NCBI GenBank assembly: GCA_004553485.1
Contig: SFLG01000055.1
Span: 1 to 11,462, forward strand
DNA: 11,462 nt
Source of the DNA: Bacteroidales bacterium
GTDB taxonomy: Bacteria > Bacteroidota > Bacteroidia > Bacteroidales > Muribaculaceae
Direction of reading: 5' to 3'
Shown here: in pieces, positions 6,683-11,462 of the stretch
Position numbering within the stretch: position 1 is the stretch's first letter
Layout of the letters: every line of letters starts with the position of its first letter
Made by a program: the position numbers and the translations under genes
The notes under the pieces: generated by a model
What the model saw: the letters and a program-made list of their open reading frames with translations, nothing else
Database searches by the model: none
What the model was told of the DNA's origin: nothing

Positions 6683-6718
6683 GGTGCTAACGCCGGAGGG
6701 CCTGGGTGCTAACGCCGG
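6678..6718. repeat. Short tandem repeat, 22-bp period, next to the trpS stop codon
   Basis: A 19-bp sequence beginning GCCTGGGTGCTAACG occurs at 6678-6696 and again, identical, at 6700-6718, separated by three bases. The first copy overlaps the outer end of the 15-bp inverted repeat and the second ends five bases before the trpS stop codon (6723-6725). It is non-coding. Slippage or a remnant of a small dispersed repeat are possible origins. Confidence 0.8.
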
Positions 6719-6722
6719 GGCC

Positions 6723-7787
6723 TCAGATTTTGCGGATGCCCATGATGTGGCGCACTTCGCGAAGGGTCTCGGAGGCCTGGGCGCGGGCGATGTCGGCGCC
6801 ACGGGCAAGGACCTTGCGCATGTAGGCTTCGTCCTTGAGAATTTCGGCGGTGCGCTCGCGGATGGGGTCGGTGACCTTGAGAATGTCCTCGGCAAGCTGT
6901 TTCTTGAGGTCGCCGTAGCGTATCGAGCAGTCGGCGTAGGCGTCCTTGAACTGCTGCACTATCTCCGGGGTGGAGGTGAGCTCGAGCAGGCTGAACAGGT
7001 TGGCGATGGGCTCGCTGACGGGCGAGTTGGGCTCCTGCGGGCCCTCGTCGGTGACGGCGCGCATCACCTTTTTGCGCAGAACCTTGGGCTCGTCGATAAG
7101 GTAGACGCAGTTGCCCTCGCTCTTGCCCATCTTGCCCGAGCCATCGAGGCCGGGAACCTTGACGGGCTTGTCGGTGAACTGGAAGTCCTCGGGCTCGATA
7201 AACTCCTCGACGCCATAGAACGAGTTGAAACGGCGGGCGAAGCGGCGTGTCAGCTCGAGGTGCTGCAGCTGGTCCTTGCCCACGGGCACCCAGCGGGCCT
7301 TTTGGGCCAGGATGTCGACGGCCATCAGCGTGGGATAGGTGAGCAGGCCGGCATTGACACGCTTGTTGGTGGAGGCCCCGATAATCTGCTGCTCGAAGGC
7401 CTCCTCCGAGTCGTTCTCCGGTGTCTTGATACCCAGGGCTTTGCGGGCCTTGTCCTTGAACGAGGCCGTGCGCATGAGCTCGCCGATGCCGACGTGCATG
7501 TTCATCAGCAGGTACAGCTCGCTCAGCTCGGGGACATCGCTCTGCACAAAGATGGCGGCCTTTTCGGGGTCGATGCCGGCGGCAAGGTACTGTGCCAGGA
7601 TGCCGCGGACGCTCTGATGCAGGGCGTCGGGGTCGGTGCTGGTGGTCAGCGCGTGAAGGTCGGCGATGAAGAAGCGGCAGTCGTAGTCGTTCTGGAGTTT
7701 GACAAACTTACTCAGGGCTCCGTAGTAGTTGCCCAGGTGCAGGTTGCCGGTGGGACGTATGCCCGACAAAACAATATCTTTTGACAT
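6723..7787 (-). CDS. trpS: Tryptophanyl-tRNA synthetase
   Basis: The 354-residue cytoplasmic class I synthetase charges tRNA-Trp with tryptophan using ATP. The start MSKDIVLSGIRPTGNLHLGN carries the HIGH-type signature as HLGN (17-20) after GIRPTG. Further family motifs are FIADLHALTT (40-49), the P-x-GKDQLQHLELTR block (168-181) and PGLDGSGKMGKSEGN (212-226), where KMGKS stands for the KMSKS loop. Length and motif order are normal for bacterial TrpRS, and the gene appears intact. It is transcribed away from the 7952 gene through a shared AT-rich region. ATG 7787 is preceded by an A-rich stretch without a Shine-Dalgarno sequence. I see no T-box or leader peptide for tryptophan-dependent control. 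Confidence 0.98.
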   Translation of the reverse strand: MSKDIVLSGIRPTGNLHLGNYYGALSKFVKLQNDYDCRFFIADLHALTTSTDPDALHQSVRGILAQYLAAGIDPEKAAIFVQSDVPELSELYLLMNMHVGIGELMRTASFKDKARKALGIKTPENDSEEAFEQQIIGASTNKRVNAGLLTYPTLMAVDILAQKARWVPVGKDQLQHLELTRRFARRFNSFYGVEEFIEPEDFQFTDKPVKVPGLDGSGKMGKSEGNCVYLIDEPKVLRKKVMRAVTDEGPQEPNSPVSEPIANLFSLLELTSTPEIVQQFKDAYADCSIRYGDLKKQLAEDILKVTDPIRERTAEILKDEAYMRKVLARGADIARAQASETLREVRHIMGIRKI

Positions 7788-7830
7788 ATCGTGATTTTAT
7801 TCGTTATTGGCTGTATATTTTTATTAGGTG

Positions 7831-7838
7831 CAAAATTA
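7831..7838 (-). promoter_or_regulatory. trpS: Candidate -7 element of the trpS promoter
   Basis: On the minus strand this reads TAATTTTG, matching TAnnTTTG. It predicts a start near 7824 and a leader of about 37 nt before the trpS ATG. The -33 position is not a clean TTTG at 19-21 bp; the nearest TTG lies in the 12-bp palindrome at 7855-7866. Confidence 0.45.
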
Positions 7839-7854
7839 CGAAATTTCTGCCTAA

Positions 7855-7866
7855 ATTGTTAACAAT
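7855..7866. promoter_or_regulatory. 12-bp perfect palindrome midway between two divergent promoters
   Basis: ATTGTTAACAAT is a perfect palindrome. Its centre is 26 and 27 bp from the centres of the two -7 elements (7831-7838 minus, 7884-7891 plus), so it covers or borders the -33 region on both sides. It could be an operator for a dimeric regulator or supply TTG -33 sequences to both promoters. That role is inference; in AT-rich DNA short palindromes also occur by chance. Confidence 0.4.
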
Positions 7867-7883
7867 ATTTGAATTAGAATGTC

Positions 7884-7891
7884 TATATTTG
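7884..7891 (+). promoter_or_regulatory. Candidate -7 element of the promoter for the large secreted gene
   Basis: TATATTTG matches the Bacteroidales TAnnTTTG element. The predicted start is near 7898, leaving about 54 nt of leader before ATG 7952. A TTTG at 7868-7871 is too close (12 bp) for a standard -33 element, and the TTG at 7856-7858 is slightly too far (25 bp). Confidence 0.5.
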
Positions 7892-7951
7892 CAAAAATAA
7901 ATTATAACACCGCTTTTTACGAAAAATCCTAATCATTCACTCACATTTGCC

Positions 7952-10900
7952 ATGAAAATTAAAGCTTTCCTTGCTGCAATATCCCTATTTGTTGCAGGCA
8001 CGCTGATGGCGCAGTCGACCACCGAGCCCAAACGCGAGTTCCGCTCGTCCTGGATAGCCGGCATCAACATCGACTTCGCCGCCTCGCTCGGTGAGAGCGG
8101 TATCAAAGCGCGGCTTACCCAGTATCTCGACGACATGCAGGCCCAGCACTTCACCGGCGTCTGCTTCCATGTGCGCTCGCACGGCGACGCCTACTACAGG
8201 TCGAGCCTCGAACCCTGGAGCCAGTACATCTCGGGCACCCGCGGCAAAGACCCGGGCTGGGATCCCCTGGAGTGGATGGTGACCGAGTGTCACAAGCGCG
8301 GCATGGAGTGCTACGCCTGGGTCAATCCCTTCCGCGTCTCCACCACCGGCATCCTCACCTCGACCTCCTTTGACCAGCAATGGAACAACAACGGCTGGCT
8401 GCTGCAGGGCACGGCAAAACCCAGCTACGTGGTGTTCAACCCCGGCATCGCCACCGCGCGCAAGCACTGCCTCGATGTCATCAAGGACATCTACACGCGC
8501 TACGACGTTGACGGCATGCTGTTCGACGACTACTTCTACCCCAGCGGCGGCACCGCCGAGGACAGCTCGGCCGGCGACTACACGCTATGGAAAAACAGCG
8601 GCACAAAGCTGTCGATAGGCGACTGGCGCCGCGAAAACGTAAACACCTTCGTCAAAGAGGTTTACGACGCCATCAAGGCCGACCGCCCCGACATGCGCTT
8701 CGGCATCGGCCCGGCCGGTGTGGCCGGCGCCTCGGGTGACAAATACGGTGTGGGACGCCCCAACATCACATCGTCCGACTGGATGTACGCCCAGATTTAC
8801 TGCGACCCGCTGACATGGCTCAGCGAGGGCACCATCGACTTTGTGTCGCCGCAGATTTACTGGCAGACGACCCACAGCACCGCTCCCTTCGGCCCCCTGA
8901 CCGAGTGGTACGACAAGGTCTGCACCAAGTTCAACCGTCACCTCTATGTCTCCGCCGGCGCATACCGCCTCGGCGAAGCCTCCTCCTCGGCGACATACAT
9001 CGGCGGCAACACCACCACGGGCTGGAGCGAGCTGGCCAAGCAGGTCAAGGTAACACGTCAGAACACCGACAACGGCAGCTGCGGCATGATCTGGTACAGC
9101 ACCAGATGGATCAACGGCCCGACGACTACCGGTCTGGGCGACTACCTCCAGGAGAACACCTACACCAAGCCCTCGCTCGTCCCCGTCCTGACGTGGAAGG
9201 ACGCTCCCGCCTACTCCGCCCCCGCCGGACTGAAGCAGAGCGGCACAAAGCTGTCGTGGACAGCCACCGCCGGCGCCAAAGCCAACTCCATCATCCGCTA
9301 CACCGTCTACGCCGTCCCCGACGGCGTGCCGCTGAACGAGGCCGCCGACGCAAATGGCGACGGCATATCCGCGCAGTACCTGCTGGGCGTCACCTACGAC
9401 CCGTCCTACACCCTCGCCTCGGCCGACGCCACGGGCCACTGGTACGCCGTCTGCGTCTATGACGGCTACGGCAACGAGAGCGAGCCCGCCCTGCTCAACT
9501 ACGTCACCAAGGAGCCCGCCGCCAAGCCGCAGCTCGTCGCTCCGGCCGCCGGCTCGACATTCGGATATACCGACATCAATTTCTCGTGGAAGGTGGACGA
9601 CGCCACCGGCATCGACAGCTACGCCCTCGAAATCTGTAAGAAAGGCAACGGCTTTGCCAGTGTGCTGTACAAGACCACCGTCACCGGCACCACGGCCACC
9701 GTCGCCGCCAGCCAGCTCGGCGAAGGCACCTTTGACTGGCACGTGAAGGCCGCGGGAGCCGAGGTCGAGACCTCCGTCTCCGACCTGTCGTCATTCACCG
9801 TCGCCAAGGAGCCCGCCGCCAAGCCGCAGCTCGTCGCTCCGGCCGCCGACGCCACCTTCGGCGACGTCGACATCGAGTTCGCGTGGAAGGTCGACAACGC
9901 CACCGGCATCGACAGCTATACCCTCGAAATCTGCAAGAGCGGCAACGGCTTTGCCAAGCTGCTGCACTCCGCCACCGTCAAGGGCACCACGGCCACCGTC
10001 GCCGCCCGCAAACTCGGCGAAGGCACCTTTGACTGGCGCGTAAAGGCCGCGGGAGCCGAGGTCAAGACCTCCGTCTCCGACCTGTCGTCATTCACCGTCG
10101 CCGGACTCCCCTTTGTCCCCGTCGAGGGTGGCTACTCGCCCGTCACCGACGGCAGCACCTACGACATCATTGACAACGTGGCCATCGAGAGCCTGTGGTT
10201 CCGCAGCACCAAAGAGGGCTTCGACAACATGAACGAGGAATTCGACGTCCTCGCCGACGCCAACAACAAGGGTCTCCAGCGTGGCATGGTCGCCACCGCC
10301 GACGCCGTGTACGTGACACGCCGCTCGGCCAACAGCGCAGCAGCACTCCCCGACATCTTCCTCGACAAATACGACCCCCAGACGGGCGAATTCCTGGGCT
10401 CGATCGTTCTTGACAAGACGACGGCCTCCACTCACAGCCTCTACCCCAACAACGACGTCAACAAGGACAACGCCGGCAATATCGTCATCTCCAACCTGAC
10501 CACCAACGTCAGCACCAACAACATCTATCTCTATCAGGTGAACACCGAGACGGGCGAGCTGACCTGCGTGGCCATCCTCGGTGCGGGAGGCAGCACGACT
10601 TACCGCGTCGACCACGTCGGAATTTACGGCGACGTCACCTCCGGCGAGTTCTATGTCTTCGCCGGCGTGGCCAACAGCAAATACATCATGCGCTGGGACG
10701 TCACCGACGCCGAGGAGACAACCAACGCCACTGTCTACACCGTACAGTCATTTTACCCGACATCGGACGGCAGCCTCGGCATCGCCCCGCGCGTGCGCCC
10801 CGTCGCGTCCAATCAGGTATGGGTTGACGGCGGCTCGACGGCGATGACGCTCTACACCCTCGCAAGTAACCGCCGCAACAGAGCCACCGCTACCGCCACC

Positions 10901-11455
10901 TTCTCCTCGGCAACGGACCTCGCGCCCGTCAACACCCTCGACAACGGCGGCGCCCTGTTCACTTTCAAGAGCACACCTTATATGGTGTACAACGTCGAGC
11001 CCTCAAGCAGCGCCCTCGACTGCTACGGCAAGTTCAATGTTGTCAAGATGAACAGCGCCAGCTCCCTGAGCGGCATCCAGAAGATGTGGACCATCCCCGC
11101 CGAGGGCATCGGCGGCACAAGCTCAACCACTTCGGGCGCACCGGTGGACTGCGTGGAGCAGCCCGACAATTCGGTGAACATCTATCTGTATTCTCCCGCC
11201 AACGGCCTGGCCGCCTACCGCGTATATGACGCAAACAGCACCGGCATCGACGACATCCTCGCCGACAAGGCCGCTGACGCCGCCTTCAGCGTGACGGGCC
11301 GCACCGTCAGCCTCGAGGGCGCCGCCGGCATCACTGCCTACAGCCTCTCCGGCGCCGTCGTCGCCACCTCGGCCGGCGACAGCCTCACCCTCCCCGCCCC
11401 CGGCGCCTACATCGTCGCCGCCGGCCCCGCCCGCGCCATCATCGCCGTGAAATAA
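7952..11455 (+). CDS. Large secreted GHL10/DUF187-type glycoside hydrolase-like protein with Fn3 repeats, propeller-like region and sorting domain
   Basis: The 1167-residue protein begins with a signal peptide (1-20, ending LMA before QSTTEP). Residues 28-400 are a TIM-barrel of the GHL10/DUF187 family (YngK, and DigH/YddW of E. coli, which acts on peptidoglycan glycan strands): REFRSSWIAGINIDF (28-42), FHVRSHGDAYY (72-82), YAWVNPFRV (121-129), GMLFDDYFYP (188-197, acidic D192/D193) and DFVSPQIYW (296-304). Residues 410-517 look like an Fn3 domain, with a Ca-loop-like DANGDG at 466-471. Two tandem 99-residue Fn3-like modules follow (520-618 and 619-717). Residues 718-1095 are strand-rich and propeller-like. 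Residues 1096-1167 form a sorting domain (STGIDDIL, AYSLSGAVV, PGAYIVAAGP). Surface exposure and polysaccharide or peptidoglycan cleavage are inferred; the substrate is unknown. ATG 7952 is chosen for its immediate signal peptide. Confidence 0.88.
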   Translation: MKIKAFLAAISLFVAGTLMAQSTTEPKREFRSSWIAGINIDFAASLGESGIKARLTQYLDDMQAQHFTGVCFHVRSHGDAYYRSSLEPWSQYISGTRGKDPGWDPLEWMVTECHKRGMECYAWVNPFRVSTTGILTSTSFDQQWNNNGWLLQGTAKPSYVVFNPGIATARKHCLDVIKDIYTRYDVDGMLFDDYFYPSGGTAEDSSAGDYTLWKNSGTKLSIGDWRRENVNTFVKEVYDAIKADRPDMRFGIGPAGVAGASGDKYGVGRPNITSSDWMYAQIYCDPLTWLSEGTIDFVSPQIYWQTTHSTAPFGPLTEWYDKVCTKFNRHLYVSAGAYRLGEASSSATYIGGNTTTGWSELAKQVKVTRQNTDNGSCGMIWYSTRWINGPTTTGLGDYLQENTYTKPSLVPVLTWKDAPAYSAPAGLKQSGTKLSWTATAGAKANSIIRYTVYAVPDGVPLNEAADANGDGISAQYLLGVTYDPSYTLASADATGHWYAVCVYDGYGNESEPALLNYVTKEPAAKPQLVAPAAGSTFGYTDINFSWKVDDATGIDSYALEICKKGNGFASVLYKTTVTGTTATVAASQLGEGTFDWHVKAAGAEVETSVSDLSSFTVAKEPAAKPQLVAPAADATFGDVDIEFAWKVDNATGIDSYTLEICKSGNGFAKLLHSATVKGTTATVAARKLGEGTFDWRVKAAGAEVKTSVSDLSSFTVAGLPFVPVEGGYSPVTDGSTYDIIDNVAIESLWFRSTKEGFDNMNEEFDVLADANNKGLQRGMVATADAVYVTRRSANSAAALPDIFLDKYDPQTGEFLGSIVLDKTTASTHSLYPNNDVNKDNAGNIVISNLTTNVSTNNIYLYQVNTETGELTCVAILGAGGSTTYRVDHVGIYGDVTSGEFYVFAGVANSKYIMRWDVTDAEETTNATVYTVQSFYPTSDGSLGIAPRVRPVASNQVWVDGGSTAMTLYTLASNRRNRATATATFSSATDLAPVNTLDNGGALFTFKSTPYMVYNVEPSSSALDCYGKFNVVKMNSASSLSGIQKMWTIPAEGIGGTSSTTSGAPVDCVEQPDNSVNIYLYSPANGLAAYRVYDANSTGIDDILADKAADAAFSVTGRTVSLEGAAGITAYSLSGAVVATSAGDSLTLPAPGAYIVAAGPARAIIAVK
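9509..10102 (+). repeat. Tandem 297-bp in-gene duplication (two Fn3-like modules)
   Basis: Two adjacent copies, 9509-9805 and 9806-10102, each encode 99 residues starting KEPAAKPQLVAPAA and ending SVSDLSSFTVA. By eye 80 of 99 residues are identical. The first 43 bases of both copies are identical and so are the last 38, while the middle has diverged. This suggests recent duplication or gene conversion at the module ends. Such repeats allow module number to vary between strains and may collapse in short-read assemblies. Confidence 0.93.
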
Positions 11456-11462
11456 CCCGGCA

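Noticed and set aside
6477..6722. CRISPR array or insertion-sequence end in the repeat-rich spacer
   Set aside because: Only two copies of a 22-bp unit, no spacers, no transposase and no target-site duplication; the repeats are better described as hairpin arms and a short tandem repeat.
7288..7336. KMGKS instead of KMSKS in TrpRS as a sign of lost function
   Set aside because: The middle positions of this loop vary among class I synthetases; the lysines and the following SEGN are kept and the rest of the protein is intact.
6588..7784. 398-codon plus-strand ORF opposite trpS
   Set aside because: Shadow of the trpS reading frame, with Gly/Ala/Val/Leu-rich composition and no motif; trpS is unmistakable.
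8585..9742. 385-codon minus-strand ORF inside the large secreted gene
   Set aside because: Antisense shadow, biased to G, A and V, without start context or domains.

Overview
The window looks like chromosomal DNA from a GC-rich gut-type Bacteroidota, order Bacteroidales, perhaps a Muribaculaceae-like lineage (the family is inference). Reasons: three proteins end in type IX secretion (T9SS)-like C-terminal sorting domains; start codons lack Shine-Dalgarno sequences and are preceded by A-rich stretches; candidate promoters carry the Bacteroidales -7 element TAnnTTTG; and the operon is a Na+-pumping methylmalonyl-CoA decarboxylase typical of succinate/propionate-forming anaerobes. Codon third positions are strongly G/C, which produces many long antisense shadow ORFs.

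Layout. (1) 2-831 (+): the 3' part of a secreted, probably beta-propeller protein, broken by a one-base frameshift near 475-487, so its sorting domain now lies out of frame; a strong terminator follows at 868-900. (2) 1108-5747 (+): a five-gene operon, mce - mmdA - OadG-like (delta) subunit - mmdC (biotin carrier) - mmdB, with gaps of 30-51 bp, closed by a very strong terminator at 5766-5817. (3) 5877-6476 (-): a small, unrecognised secreted protein with a sorting domain. (4) 6477-6722: a 246-bp spacer rich in inverted and direct repeats. (5) 6723-7787 (-): trpS, tryptophanyl-tRNA synthetase. (6) 7788-7951: an AT-rich divergent promoter region with a central 12-bp palindrome. (7) 7952-11455 (+): an 1167-residue secreted GHL10/DUF187-type glycoside hydrolase-like protein with Fn3-like modules, two of them a recent tandem duplication, then a propeller-like region and a degenerate sorting domain.

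How the genes work together. Mce converts (R)- to (S)-methylmalonyl-CoA. MmdA transfers its carboxyl group to biotin on MmdC. MmdB releases CO2 from carboxybiotin and exports Na+. The OadG-like subunit is expected to hold the complex at the membrane; here it also carries a periplasmic lamin-tail-like domain. This is the energy-conserving last step from succinate to propionyl-CoA. The B12-dependent mutase and a CoA transferase are not in the window. The secreted proteins on either side are not obviously linked to the operon.

I did not find a clearly new multi-gene system. The best candidates for a second look are the lamin-tail/OadG fusion, the chain of competing hairpins between trpS and the small secreted gene, the symmetric divergent promoter at 7831-7891, and the frameshifted gene at the left edge.
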